Counted from the stretch's first letter, positions 43,660-53,219 are shown. The stretch: DNA of 64,000 nucleotides from Bacteroidota bacterium (GCA_018267875.1 JAFDXP010000078.1:1-64000); one strand, 5' to 3'. Program-made: numbers and translations. Notes: a model not told the origin generated them from the letters alone.

Positions 43660-46600
43660 TTATAAAATAGCTCTGATGCTCATTCGTCCGGTATGAATTA
43701 CATTTCCCGAACCTGGTTTACGTCCTTCATATTCCAGCGAAAGCTCAATGCCCTTACCCACTCGTCTTTCCCAATTCATAAACCAAAGAAAATTATTTCC
43801 GGGTTGCAGTGCATCTAACATAACAAAGGCAACAGGAGCAGACAACTGTCCCGAAAAATCAATACCAGAATAAGTCCCCCTCAGTTGAATTACGCCTAAG
43901 TTGGGCTTGCTATATCTAAGATCAAGGTTACATGATGTTATTATAGCTTTTTCACCACCATATTGAGTTGCATTATTTCTTTGTTCCCATTTTAGACTTC
44001 CTGTCAGTCTAAAAACAGATTTAAGAATCCATGTTAAAGAAGGCTCACCCGATAGTTGTCGCACGTCATAAGTTCGATTGTCTTGCAAGGCTGAACGATA
44101 GGAGCGCAATCCATTTTTAGCCGTAAGTGTTGCCGTAAGTGGTCTAATGATGTTCCACCGTATCCTAAATAAATGTTGTAGTGAGCGGTTTCCTTCGACA
44201 CCATAAATTAACAGTTGCTTTCCACTATTGCTGATCAAATTATAGTCAATGCCCCAAACAGCACTGCTGCGATTAAAATAGGCACTGCTACTAAGTGAAC
44301 TATTTGTCAAGATTATGGTTGTATCATTTTGAGTGGGCAATAAAGGATTGTAGGCTCTTAATCCTTCTGCTGCCAATAGTTTATTGCTTATTTGTAAGGA
44401 AGTTTGGGATGAAAAACGAGATACAAATTTTTGCAGGCTGTTGAGTTTTTTCCCCTGCCATAAATAGGAGGGTTCTAACGAAACAGTGCCATTAAAATTG
44501 ACGTAATTCACCTTTATATATTCATTAGTTGGTGTAAAAACTTTGATGTATTTTTTTTGATCGGGATAAATAGCGATTTCAAATTCATTAGCTTGTTGCA
44601 CACCATCGTGGTTATAGTCAATCCACATATACAAGCCTTGTCCGGCGGGCACTTCCACAAAAGTATAAGCGCGTTTTTGTTCTTGTCCCGAGCCAAATTC
44701 ATAAAGGCTATTAGCTGATAATGCATGATGAAAAAAGCTTCCGGAATATTCTAATCTGCCTAATAGCGTTTCTTCCGGTTTCAATGTAGAAACATGCGAG
44801 GTATCATCCATTAACAAATGTCGGTAGGAACCCGTAAAATTTATTTGCTGGTTGCGCCATTGATATAAACCGAATTTAAGTTCCACATTGTCGCTATGGC
44901 TTTGTTGTTTCCATGAATGGATGACTGGAATTCGATCGCGACGAGTAAAATAGGTCAGGTTCCATTTGTTTTTGTTTAAGTCTGCATTACGAATAAAGGC
45001 TGAAAAAACATCAAAAGAGAAAGCAGAAAAATTAAGGGTATCACTGTTTATATTTCGAATAGCATTATTTTGTAGCTCATATTTTGCCCCTACAATTGCC
45101 GAAAACCTTGTTGGCAAAGTGTAATTTATAAAAGCATTGGGACGAAAAAAAATAGAATGAAGCGAAGAGTCACTATTGGTCATCAAATTACCGGAAAAGC
45201 CCGTCGATATTGACTTTCGTGTTAATTCATAAGAGAGAATATGCCTAAAACCTTTATAAAAAGAACCCTTTCCATAATATGAGAAATCATACTGACCCTT
45301 TCCCCATTTTAGATTAGACAATTGTGTTCCGGCATGAATTAAATGTTCATCAGGCTTATTGATTGAAGAATATGGCACATTCCAATCGCGAGCAAACTCA
45401 ACATTTCTAAAAGGAGCAATGGCTTGATAACGATCTTGAACAAATTCATAAGACAAACTATTTTGCATAACCCAAGATTGCTTTCTGACGCTATCTTTTT
45501 TGCCGAATTTTCTCTTTTCATCATAAGAAACTTTAGTGGCACCTCCCCAATGCGTATTATCATCTTTCTTTGAAAACAAATTAGGATCCACATTACTTGC
45601 ACTCACTTCAACATTAATGGTTTTCAAGCTATCTAACTGATATTTCCCATTCAACACAAACACTTGTTGTTTTTTAGGGGTAATCAACAATTGTACAGGA
45701 GCATAATTTCCTTGTCGTAAACCATTTACCGGTGCTACCCAATCGTACACTCGTCCATTGGCATTGATTGGTGAAATATTATAATCGCCTTTGCCCTGCC
45801 CCACAAAAGAAAAAGCTAAAGAATAAATAGCACTATCCGGACTTACAGAATATACAAAAACTGAATCATAGTGAATGCCATTGACAAGCGTATCTATACG
45901 TTTATACAAAATTTTTTTGGCGGAAAATGTATCTCGAGCAATGTTGGGATATAAGGCATTTTGAATGGAATCTCCAATGGTAGATAAAAAGTATTTTTGT
46001 TCTGTAGAAAGACTTTGTAAATAAGGTTGGTTTTTGGCATCTTGATTCGAATAGGCATTAACTCGAAGCGTTAACTTATTTCCGACTTGCACTTCATCCC
46101 AAGCATAAATTAAGGAATTGAGATAATTGCGTGCTTGATATTCAAATTCAACCTGAATACGTGAATCTTTTGTAATCATTTTACGAGGCATAAACTTGAT
46201 TTCAGCCGTGTTGTAATTGATGATATAATCTGCATTTTCACCCCTTGACATTGGTATATCGTCAACAAATACACGCTCTGTTCCGGCCAGTACAATAAAA
46301 AACTGCTCACCATTGTTGCCTGAAAGCTTATAGGGACCTTGGTTTCCTTCCAACCCCTGAAATATATTCCTGGCAAATTGTCCCTTTGGCATCGAACCAC
46401 TTAACCCTAATTTATTTTGTACAGTCTTTCCCAAACTAAAACCGGTTTGATAATAAATTCCTTGTACTCGTTTGTAGAATTTTAAAAAATATCCAGGTGG
46501 GCTTTCTAAATTATAGTCGCCTAATTGCAATAAATGCTGCTTCTTAGATAAACGAATATAAACCTGATCAAACTCTTGAAGCCTTTGCGTATTGCCATCA

Positions 46601-47154
46601 GGCTGAACCGGAATGGTATTATCACTTAGAGCAGCTTCTAATTTTATGCTATCTAAAATGTATCCGTTAGCTTGCAAATTAAACTGTGAGTTTAGCACCA
46701 CATCTTGGTTGTTACCCATAGATATACTTCTTCCATAGCTGCCGTTATATTCCAGTTCATTAAAGTTGCCAAAGTTATTAGTACTTCTTTCTTCAAAACG
46801 ATAGATCAGTGAGATTGAAGAGGATGAATCATATTTTCGGCTTTTGTGGCGATAAACTTGATCGAAACGAAGTGGCAAAGTGCGAAAATGAATTCTTACG
46901 GAATCCTGCTTGGGCTTATGTTTCCATACAAGTACGCTATGAGCAGGCAACACCAGAAAATTGCTATCATCTATCCCATCAACATACACTGAAAAAGGAA
47001 CTATAGATAGCGAATCCAATCGAACAGAATCTGCAGTTGCAATAATTTTGACATGAATATTGGAGCCAAAATTTTGACAATAAGCTACTGAAGCACTAAA
47101 TCCTGCAAAGAGAAAAAAAAGCAACCGATACCCCAATAATTGTATGTTATTCAA
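43660..47154 (-). CDS. Large outer-membrane / cell-surface protein of unknown function
   Basis: 1164 residues with a signal peptide (YRLLFFLFAGFSASVAYC then QNFGS). The start is a TTG; no in-frame ATG exists near it. Residues about 130-600 mix beta strands with the segment GERVFVDDIPMSRGENADY-like followed by IINYNTAEIKFMP and ITKDSRIQVEFEYQ, a pattern I recall from large Bacteroidota surface proteins including SprA-like ones. From about 600 to the end there are many alternating amphipathic strands (KWNLTYFTRRDR, RLEYSGSF ... RWNIIRPLTATLTAKNG, GRMSIRAIL), as in a big outer-membrane beta-barrel. Function not assignable. Confidence 0.75.
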   Translation of the reverse strand: MNNIQLLGYRLLFFLFAGFSASVAYCQNFGSNIHVKIIATADSVRLDSLSIVPFSVYVDGIDDSNFLVLPAHSVLVWKHKPKQDSVRIHFRTLPLRFDQVYRHKSRKYDSSSSISLIYRFEERSTNNFGNFNELEYNGSYGRSISMGNNQDVVLNSQFNLQANGYILDSIKLEAALSDNTIPVQPDGNTQRLQEFDQVYIRLSKKQHLLQLGDYNLESPPGYFLKFYKRVQGIYYQTGFSLGKTVQNKLGLSGSMPKGQFARNIFQGLEGNQGPYKLSGNNGEQFFIVLAGTERVFVDDIPMSRGENADYIINYNTAEIKFMPRKMITKDSRIQVEFEYQARNYLNSLIYAWDEVQVGNKLTLRVNAYSNQDAKNQPYLQSLSTEQKYFLSTIGDSIQNALYPNIARDTFSAKKILYKRIDTLVNGIHYDSVFVYSVSPDSAIYSLAFSFVGQGKGDYNISPINANGRVYDWVAPVNGLRQGNYAPVQLLITPKKQQVFVLNGKYQLDSLKTINVEVSASNVDPNLFSKKDDNTHWGGATKVSYDEKRKFGKKDSVRKQSWVMQNSLSYEFVQDRYQAIAPFRNVEFARDWNVPYSSINKPDEHLIHAGTQLSNLKWGKGQYDFSYYGKGSFYKGFRHILSYELTRKSISTGFSGNLMTNSDSSLHSIFFRPNAFINYTLPTRFSAIVGAKYELQNNAIRNINSDTLNFSAFSFDVFSAFIRNADLNKNKWNLTYFTRRDRIPVIHSWKQQSHSDNVELKFGLYQWRNQQINFTGSYRHLLMDDTSHVSTLKPEETLLGRLEYSGSFFHHALSANSLYEFGSGQEQKRAYTFVEVPAGQGLYMWIDYNHDGVQQANEFEIAIYPDQKKYIKVFTPTNEYIKVNYVNFNGTVSLEPSYLWQGKKLNSLQKFVSRFSSQTSLQISNKLLAAEGLRAYNPLLPTQNDTTIILTNSSLSSSAYFNRSSAVWGIDYNLISNSGKQLLIYGVEGNRSLQHLFRIRWNIIRPLTATLTAKNGLRSYRSALQDNRTYDVRQLSGEPSLTWILKSVFRLTGSLKWEQRNNATQYGGEKAIITSCNLDLRYSKPNLGVIQLRGTYSGIDFSGQLSAPVAFVMLDALQPGNNFLWFMNWERRVGKGIELSLEYEGRKPGSGNVIHTGRMSIRAIL

Positions 47155-47481
47155 CTCAACGATAGCTCAAAAATTAGTTCTTATTATACCCTAAAAAAAC
47201 ATAAACCATTTGGACACAACCTTAAGATGCAAAATAGATGCAAAAGGTCAAAAAAGGCACCATGAATGATGGATTTTGAATCATAGAAGCAGATTGAAGC
47301 TGAAAATGATTGTAAGATAAAGGCTTGACCATAAAATTGGTTAAACGTATTTATTGTTCGAAATCGTTTACAAATTGAGTTGAATTGGATTATTTTTTTT
47401 GCACAGCCCAAAGAATTTGTGCCTTACTATCGTCTAATTATTCAAGGTGTGAAATTCACGTCTATTCAATATTCCCAAGTG
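47155..47481. other. AT-rich intergenic stretch without a supported gene
   Basis: 327 bases between the start of the large outer-membrane gene (minus) and a possible small reading frame. Rich in A and T runs (including an eight-T run near 47393-47400). I see no hairpin with a T tract and no full-length promoter match. A plus-strand frame open from TTG 47380 has no coding signature upstream of 47482. Confidence 0.5.
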
Positions 47482-47595
47482 ATGATAACAATAGACAATC
47501 TTAGTAAAACAAATTATGCTGAAGAGGCAGCTATTAAAATAGCATTATATTTAAGTTCTTTGATCATGTTGATAGTAATAGTGGCGATATTTTAA
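47482..47595 (+). CDS. Possible 37-residue single-helix membrane protein
   Basis: ATG 47482 opens MITIDNLSKTNYAEEAA, followed by a hydrophobic helix (IKIALYLSSLIMLIVIVAIF) that runs to the stop. The shape, a short polar head and a C-terminal membrane anchor, resembles genuine small membrane proteins. It sits 78 bases upstream of the second ECF sigma gene. No ribosome-binding site is evident, and the frame could be chance in AT-rich DNA. Confidence 0.3.
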   Translation: MITIDNLSKTNYAEEAAIKIALYLSSLIMLIVIVAIF

Positions 47596-47628
47596 GCAAC
47601 AGCTCATCATTTTACTTTCAAAGAGTAA

Positions 47629-47636
47629 TAACTTTG
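47629..47636 (+). promoter_or_regulatory. Candidate -7 element for the second ECF sigma gene
   Basis: TAACTTTG followed by AGC, an exact TAnnTTTG match, 37 bases before ATG 47674. It gives a leader of about 30 bases. A T-rich stretch sits at the -33 position without a perfect TTTG. Confidence 0.45.
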
Positions 47637-47673
47637 AGCAAATGGCGTTAAGCTGGATATAGATTGCCCAAAA

Positions 47674-48240
47674 ATGCCCCCATATTCTGAGCAAGAAATA
47701 ATTCAAGGATGCTTGCGAAGTGATCGCGTGTATCAACAACATCTTTATGGGTGTTACTTTAATCTATTTCTAAAAATATGCTCTCGTTATGCAAAATGTA
47801 TGGAGGATGCCGAGCAATTATTAAATGACAGCTTTCTTAAAATTTTTGCTTCTATTTCTCAATTTAATTATAATGGATCTTTTGAGGGCTGGATGAAACG
47901 TATCGTTGTCAATGTTTGTTTAGACTATTTAAAAAGCAAACAATTACGCGATAGGATGCAAACAAATTCAATTGGGGATGAACATATTTTTAGCCATCGT
48001 ATAATCAGTGCTGAAGCCATCCATAATCTACAATTTAAAGAACTTTTAAAGACTATTCAAACCCTGCCAACTATGTCAAAAACAGTGTTTAACTTGTATG
48101 TTTTTGAAGGCTTTAGCCACAAAGACATTGCTCAAATGCTTGAAATTAGTGAAAGTACATCGTCTTGGCATTTACATAATGCTCGACACTTACTTCAAAA
48201 GAAATTGATTGCTACAATGACTGAAACAAAAATGAAATGA
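47674..48240 (+). CDS. ECF RNA polymerase sigma factor, second copy
   Basis: 188 residues. Region 2 in CYFNLFLKICSRYAKCMEDA and LLNDSFLKIFASISQF, the linker GSFEGWMKRIVVNVCLDYLK, and region 4 in LPTMSKTVFNLYVFEGFSHK with helix-turn-helix DIAQMLEISESTSSWHLHNA. It is a clear paralogue of the sigma at 18697-19272. Its TGA overlaps the ATG of the next gene by four bases, so sigma and membrane partner are translationally coupled. Confidence 0.92.
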   Translation: MPPYSEQEIIQGCLRSDRVYQQHLYGCYFNLFLKICSRYAKCMEDAEQLLNDSFLKIFASISQFNYNGSFEGWMKRIVVNVCLDYLKSKQLRDRMQTNSIGDEHIFSHRIISAEAIHNLQFKELLKTIQTLPTMSKTVFNLYVFEGFSHKDIAQMLEISESTSSWHLHNARHLLQKKLIATMTETKMK

Positions 48241-49334
48241 CATCGAACGAATTTGACAATCTGATAAAATCCAAATTCGAAGAACATTCGTTCGAATATT
48301 CTGCTGAAAAGTGGGATGTTTTTGCACGTCAATTACCTAAAAAAAAGAAACGCATTCCTATTGGTTGGATAAAAACCGGAGGCATAGCAGCAGGCTTAAT
48401 TTTATTCATGAGTGGAATAGCTTGGTTCATTTCAAATAATAAAGTTCAAAAAGTACATGTAGCTCAACAATACATTACACTTCCCCCTTCTACTTCAATG
48501 AACAATCAATCAGAAGTACAACCAACTACATCACATCAAAACAAGACGAAGCAAATTGTTTCCTTAACCAAACCGACAAAAGCAATAAAAGCTCAACAAT
48601 TATTATATCAAACTCGACAGAATAACATCAATTCACCAACTTTAGTAGTTCAACACAATTCATCAACTGAACACCCTATGGAAGTTTTGCAAGAATCGAA
48701 CGAGCCTTCAAGTTCCGATGTTGTTTTTGCACCCAAACAAAACCAGCTTTCAAAAGAACCTACTTCTGTCTCAAATTTCACAAGCCGACCTAATTTCAAT
48801 CAAAAGCAAAAAAGTACAACAATAAATTTAGCCGGTGGAATGAACTATGGTACACTGAACACTGGTTTTTCTGCCGGCATCAATGCTCGTCAAAAATTAG
48901 GAGGGCATTTCTTTGTAGAAAGTGATCTTGCATTTGTCAATAACCACGCCGGACAAACATTTTCACCCCAAGCACAACAAATTGCTGCCCAAAATAAAAT
49001 GCCGATTGATTATCGCAATACCAATCTAATGTATGTTCAAATCAATCCTGCCGTTGGTTATCAAGTGTTCAAAAATGTATCAATTGGATTGGGGGCAGAC
49101 ATGCAGCAATTAGTGAATGGAGAAAATACATTGGTCAATGTAAACGATGAAATAAGAACTATTCCGGCAACCGACTTCGGACTAACAGGAAAAACAGAAA
49201 TTAGTATTTCGCCAAAAGTCAAAGCAGGCTTACAATATCGAAGCGGTATCAACAATTTGATGAACAGCAGTACCAGTTATTTTGATCGCCGCTATTTTCA
49301 AGTGCAATTAAAATACTCAGTGTTTGGCAGATAA
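48237..49334 (+). CDS. Inner-membrane-anchored beta-barrel protein, likely dual-membrane anti-sigma factor (second copy)
   Basis: 365 residues with the same plan as 16871-18682 but shorter. Cytoplasmic N terminus 1-42 (YSAEKWDVFARQLPKKKKR, compare PGAWQRMHDLLDKEMPKKRR in the other copy), one membrane helix (about 46-63, TGGIAAGLILFMSGIAWFI), a Thr/Gln/Ser-rich linker (about 65-190) and a C-terminal beta-barrel domain (TTINLAGGMNYGTLNTGFSA ... RYFQVQLKYSVFGR). Coupled by ATGA overlap to the sigma gene. I infer that the N terminus holds the sigma and the barrel senses the outer membrane. Convergent with the beta-CASP hydrolase gene. Confidence 0.72.
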   Translation: MTSNEFDNLIKSKFEEHSFEYSAEKWDVFARQLPKKKKRIPIGWIKTGGIAAGLILFMSGIAWFISNNKVQKVHVAQQYITLPPSTSMNNQSEVQPTTSHQNKTKQIVSLTKPTKAIKAQQLLYQTRQNNINSPTLVVQHNSSTEHPMEVLQESNEPSSSDVVFAPKQNQLSKEPTSVSNFTSRPNFNQKQKSTTINLAGGMNYGTLNTGFSAGINARQKLGGHFFVESDLAFVNNHAGQTFSPQAQQIAAQNKMPIDYRNTNLMYVQINPAVGYQVFKNVSIGLGADMQQLVNGENTLVNVNDEIRTIPATDFGLTGKTEISISPKVKAGLQYRSGINNLMNSSTSYFDRRYFQVQLKYSVFGR

Positions 49335-49345
49335 ACATTTGTCCG

Positions 49346-50752
49346 TTAAATACCCAGACCAATCATTTCATGTTGTGCTGGAATGGATACATCGGAGAAC
49401 CCTTTTCTAATCAAGCGATCTTTGAAGTTTAACTGTGTTTCATACTCCCCATGAACCAGAAATAATTTTCGAACTTGTTTCACATCCTGACAGGCAAGCC
49501 ACTGACATAAATCTTCATAATCTCCGTGTGCACTTAATGATTCCAACGCATCAATTTCAGCATTTACATCAAACAATTCGCCGTAAATACGCACTTGCCT
49601 TGCTCCACTTCTTATTCTTCCACCTAAAGAGTGTGGCTCGCAATAGCCTGAAAACAAAATGGTATTACGTGCATTACTTATGGCGTGTTTGATATGGTGT
49701 TTGACTCTTCCGGCTTCTGCCATACCCGATGCTGAAATTATAACACAAGGCTCGGGAGTAGTGTTCAATGAAATAGATTGCTCAGCAGATTTAATTGTTT
49801 TCAATCCTTTAAAATCAAACACATCTTCATCTGCTTCTAATTGCTTACGCACATGCTTATTGAAGCATTGAGGAAATTGCTTGGTGATATCAGTGATTTG
49901 TAAAGACAAAGGACTATCAACATAATAGTGTACCGGAGGTAATCTATTTTCCAATTCAAACCGATTCAGAATATAAAGAAGCTCTTGAGTACGCCCAAGA
50001 CTAAAAGCAGGAATTATAAGCTTACCCTTTTTTTCGATGCAAGTATGTTGAATTTGATGCAAAATTTTATCGTATGCTACTGTGGCTAAATGATGAAGCC
50101 TATCTCCGTAAGTAGATTCCATAATAATGAAATCTGCTTGAGGAAACACTTCGGGTGAATTTAAAATGGTATCACCATAGCGACCCACATCACCACTAAA
50201 ACAAAGCCGCACTGTTTTTCCATCTTCTTCTATTGTTAGATTTACGACTGCACTACCTAAAATATGTCCTGCATCGGTGTATTTAAGGTTGATTCCTTTT
50301 TCTATTTCATAATCAACGTTGTAGTCAATAGGAACCAGCATGGGAAATACTTCCATAGCATCGGCTTCCGTATAAAGCGGACCTTGCGAAGGGTTTGATT
50401 CGGTGGCAACATGACGAGAATGATAACGCACATCGTCTTGTTGAATCTTAGCACTATCTAACAACAATACACGTATTAAAGGTTCGCTGGCAACGGTGCA
50501 AAATATTTTTCCATGATAGCCATCTTTCACCAACTTGGGCAACAAGCCAATATGATCTACATGAGCATGAGAGATAATGACGTATGTAAGTTCAGAAGGC
50601 TCAAAACCCCATTCACTATTTAGCCTAATTGTATCCTTTCCCATGCCTTGAAACATGCCACAGTCAAGCAACAGCTTTTTTTCTGTACCTATGTGAACAA
50701 TATGCTTTGAGCCTGTAACTGTGCGAGCTGCGCCGTGGAATGAAAGTTTCAT
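49346..50752 (-). CDS. MBL-fold, beta-CASP exonuclease-like metallo-hydrolase
   Basis: 468 residues. Metal-binding HAHVDH (62-67), then SGDVGR, ESTYGDR and the beta-CASP region (IPAFSLGRTQELLYILNRF, VIISASGMAEAGRVKHHIKH, LFSGYC) and a late LSAHGDYEDL plus FLVHGE. This is the CPSF-73/RNase J-like group that cleaves RNA; the bacterial members with this layout (YSH1-like) are poorly studied. Likely zinc-dependent and cytosolic. It is 62 bases downstream of sppA on the same strand. Confidence 0.9.
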   Translation of the reverse strand: MKLSFHGAARTVTGSKHIVHIGTEKKLLLDCGMFQGMGKDTIRLNSEWGFEPSELTYVIISHAHVDHIGLLPKLVKDGYHGKIFCTVASEPLIRVLLLDSAKIQQDDVRYHSRHVATESNPSQGPLYTEADAMEVFPMLVPIDYNVDYEIEKGINLKYTDAGHILGSAVVNLTIEEDGKTVRLCFSGDVGRYGDTILNSPEVFPQADFIIMESTYGDRLHHLATVAYDKILHQIQHTCIEKKGKLIIPAFSLGRTQELLYILNRFELENRLPPVHYYVDSPLSLQITDITKQFPQCFNKHVRKQLEADEDVFDFKGLKTIKSAEQSISLNTTPEPCVIISASGMAEAGRVKHHIKHAISNARNTILFSGYCEPHSLGGRIRSGARQVRIYGELFDVNAEIDALESLSAHGDYEDLCQWLACQDVKQVRKLFLVHGEYETQLNFKDRLIRKGFSDVSIPAQHEMIGLGI

Positions 50753-50814
50753 CTAATAGTGTTTTTTTGACTTAGCTAAATGGAAAAAGTTTCTTCTTAC
50801 TTAACCCCACTAAG

Positions 50815-52596
50815 TTACTTCATCTGCATGTCAAATGGAAGAGCCATTTGAGCTTTTCCGTTTAGGTTTTTCAAATTTTTAATTTGCTTTAACCAAGGAT
50901 AGTCAGTCGAAATTTCGTTTTCGATAACAGACTTAAAAACCGCAGAAGCACTTGCATTCGTCATTTTGAACCGACGCATCATACTTTCAAATTTATCTAA
51001 AGGTTGAGGATAAGTAGAAACCTGATATTCTTTTAAACCCGCCTTTTTTGCCGCACTTAAAATCGCTCTGTCAATTCCACCTATTCCATCAATCAAGCCA
51101 ATTCGTAGCGCATCTGTTCCTGTCCACACTCGTCCTTGTGCAATGCTATCAACTACTATATCTGACAATTTTCTTCCGCTGACAACTCGACGTTTAAAAA
51201 CTGCATAAATCGTATCAACAAACGTCTGCATTCGGATAGCTTCTTCAGGTGTAAAAGTGCGTGTAGCTGTTGGGAAATCGGCATAAGGCGCATTTTTTAC
51301 TTCATCAAATGTTACACCCAATTTGTTTTTTAAAAGTTTCTCTGCACTAAACATCATGCTGAATACACCAATACTGCCGGTGATAGTAGTAGGCATAGCA
51401 AAAATGCTATCCGCCTGACAAGAAATATAATATCCGCCCGATGCTGCCAAATCACCCATTGACACAATCAATGGCTTTTTTTGCTTTAATAAATTTAGTT
51501 CTCTCAAAATCACATCTGAAGCTAAGGCACTTCCACCTGGAGAATTAACACGTAAAACGACAGCCTTTACCTTTTCATTTTTAGCAATTTTTCGAATTTG
51601 CTCAATCAAATCTTCCGATGCAATTTGAGGGTCGTCGCTGGTTTTCCCATCCGTTATATTTCCTTCTGCAAATAGAACAGCAATGCGTTGATCATTAGTT
51701 TTTCGTGCTTTTCTGGCAGTAATAGAATAGTCTTCAACGGAAATAAAATCAATTTTTTCGTCTGCCTTTTTACTCAATTTTTTCCTCATTGTTGCTTCTA
51801 CTTCATCAATGTAAGCCAGCCTGTCTGCTAATTTTGCTTTTACTGCATCTTCCGGAAACTGTATCCGGCCTGCCTTTGCCCAGCTATCCACTTCGGCTGC
51901 ATTTACAGAAGCATGTTTTGCTACTGCATTTGTCAATTCATTCCAAATGCCATTTTGCAATGCCGTAATTTGTTCGCGATTAGGCTCGCTTATTTTATCT
52001 GCACGAAAAGGTTCTGTCGCACTTTTGAATTTTCCGGCATAAAAAATTTCAGGTTGAATTTCCAATTTTTCAAGAGTCCCTTTAAAAAAGGCCAACTGAG
52101 TTGCCATGCCTTTAAACTCAGTAAAGCCAACAGGATTGATGAAAATGCTATCTGCAGTACTGGCCAAGAAATAAGACTTTTGCGGAACCATTTCACCATA
52201 GGCATAAATAAATTTTCCTGAATTCTTAAAATCAAGAAGTGACTGACGTAATTGTTGTAAAGTAGCCCAACCGTTAGGGCTTTCAGACAATTTAATATAG
52301 ATACCCTTAATGTTATTGTCGTTTTTTGCGTTTTCAAGAGCCATAGAAATATCATATAGTCCAGGGATTGACCCTGCCCCACCCATGAATGCCGCCATAG
52401 GATTTACTTCTCCGTTTTCATGTATGGCATTGCCCATATCCATTACTAATACGGAATTAGCATTAGCCTCCTTTGTCTCATCTTCTGCATTTTTTGTAAG
52501 CCCGGCTACTAATCCAACGGTTAGTCCGAACACAATAATGCCCACTACAATTAGCGCAAGAAAGGAGGCAAAAAACATTTTTAAAAACTGCTTCAT
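50815..52596 (-). CDS. sppA: Signal peptide peptidase SppA, 67K type
   Basis: 593 residues, the long form with two tandem protease domains. An N-terminal membrane helix (about 8-32) anchors it in the inner membrane. The catalytic Lys lies in IFYAGKFKSATEPFR of the first half and the nucleophile Ser in SMGDLAASGGYYIS of the second, as in E. coli SppA. It degrades cleaved signal peptides. In Bacteroidota it commonly sits next to folK; here folK is divergent 116 bases away. Confidence 0.94.
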   Translation of the reverse strand: MKQFLKMFFASFLALIVVGIIVFGLTVGLVAGLTKNAEDETKEANANSVLVMDMGNAIHENGEVNPMAAFMGGAGSIPGLYDISMALENAKNDNNIKGIYIKLSESPNGWATLQQLRQSLLDFKNSGKFIYAYGEMVPQKSYFLASTADSIFINPVGFTEFKGMATQLAFFKGTLEKLEIQPEIFYAGKFKSATEPFRADKISEPNREQITALQNGIWNELTNAVAKHASVNAAEVDSWAKAGRIQFPEDAVKAKLADRLAYIDEVEATMRKKLSKKADEKIDFISVEDYSITARKARKTNDQRIAVLFAEGNITDGKTSDDPQIASEDLIEQIRKIAKNEKVKAVVLRVNSPGGSALASDVILRELNLLKQKKPLIVSMGDLAASGGYYISCQADSIFAMPTTITGSIGVFSMMFSAEKLLKNKLGVTFDEVKNAPYADFPTATRTFTPEEAIRMQTFVDTIYAVFKRRVVSGRKLSDIVVDSIAQGRVWTGTDALRIGLIDGIGGIDRAILSAAKKAGLKEYQVSTYPQPLDKFESMMRRFKMTNASASAVFKSVIENEISTDYPWLKQIKNLKNLNGKAQMALPFDMQMK

Positions 52597-52676
52597 AAGT
52601 CATGACACGTGCTTATATAAACGTGGGTAAGCAAAAATAAGGAACGCAATCATCAAACGAAATTTATTCTCAGCCG

Positions 52677-52708
52677 TTTGTTAGATGTCGGAAGCCGTTT
52701 TAGTTTCG
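52677..52708 (+). promoter_or_regulatory. Candidate full promoter for folK
   Basis: TTTG (52677-52680), 20-base spacer, TAGTTTCG (52701-52708, one mismatch from TAnnTTTG), then only four bases to ATG 52713. This is the best-spaced -33/-7 pair in the window and predicts a leaderless folK mRNA. Confidence 0.55.
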
Positions 52709-52712
52709 CGGC

Positions 52713-53219
52713 ATGAACCAAGTGTTTTTACTTTTGGGTAGTAATGAAGGCGACCGAATCGATTGGTTAAAACGTGCGATTAAACGGTTGTGTCAATTTG
52801 TGGTTATTGATAAACAATCATCTGTTTATGAAACAGCAGCTTGGGGGCTTGAAAGCCAATCCGATTTTTTAAACATGGTTATTGAGATAAAGACACAACT
52901 TTCCGCAACAGAATTATTGATAGAAATTCAAAAGTTGGAAACTGAATTAGAACGGCAACGAACAATAGTTTGGGGACCACGCACACTTGACATTGACATT
53001 CTGTTTTACAACAACGACATTATACAATCTCCCCATCTTGTGATACCACATCCTTACATTCAAGATCGAAGATTTACGCTGGAGCCACTTTCTGAAATTG
53101 CTCCTAATTTGAAGCATCCCATCTTAAAAGAAACTGTTCAGCAATTATTAAATCATTGTAATGACCGTTTGGAAACCAAAAGTTTGGGGCTAATATCTTC
53201 TATTGTTTCAACAAAATAG
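52713..53219 (+). CDS. folK: 2-amino-4-hydroxy-6-hydroxymethyldihydropteridine pyrophosphokinase
   Basis: 168 residues. HPPK transfers pyrophosphate from ATP to hydroxymethyl-dihydropterin in folate synthesis. Motifs: LLLGSNEGDR, SSVYETAAWG, DFLNMVIEI, WGPRTLDIDILFYN (Mg-binding Asp pair) and VIPHPYIQDRRFTLEPL. Full length. Its last 20 bases overlap the end of the convergent T9SS gene. Together with pabB it supports a complete folate route. Confidence 0.95.
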   Translation: MNQVFLLLGSNEGDRIDWLKRAIKRLCQFVVIDKQSSVYETAAWGLESQSDFLNMVIEIKTQLSATELLIEIQKLETELERQRTIVWGPRTLDIDILFYNNDIIQSPHLVIPHPYIQDRRFTLEPLSEIAPNLKHPILKETVQQLLNHCNDRLETKSLGLISSIVSTK

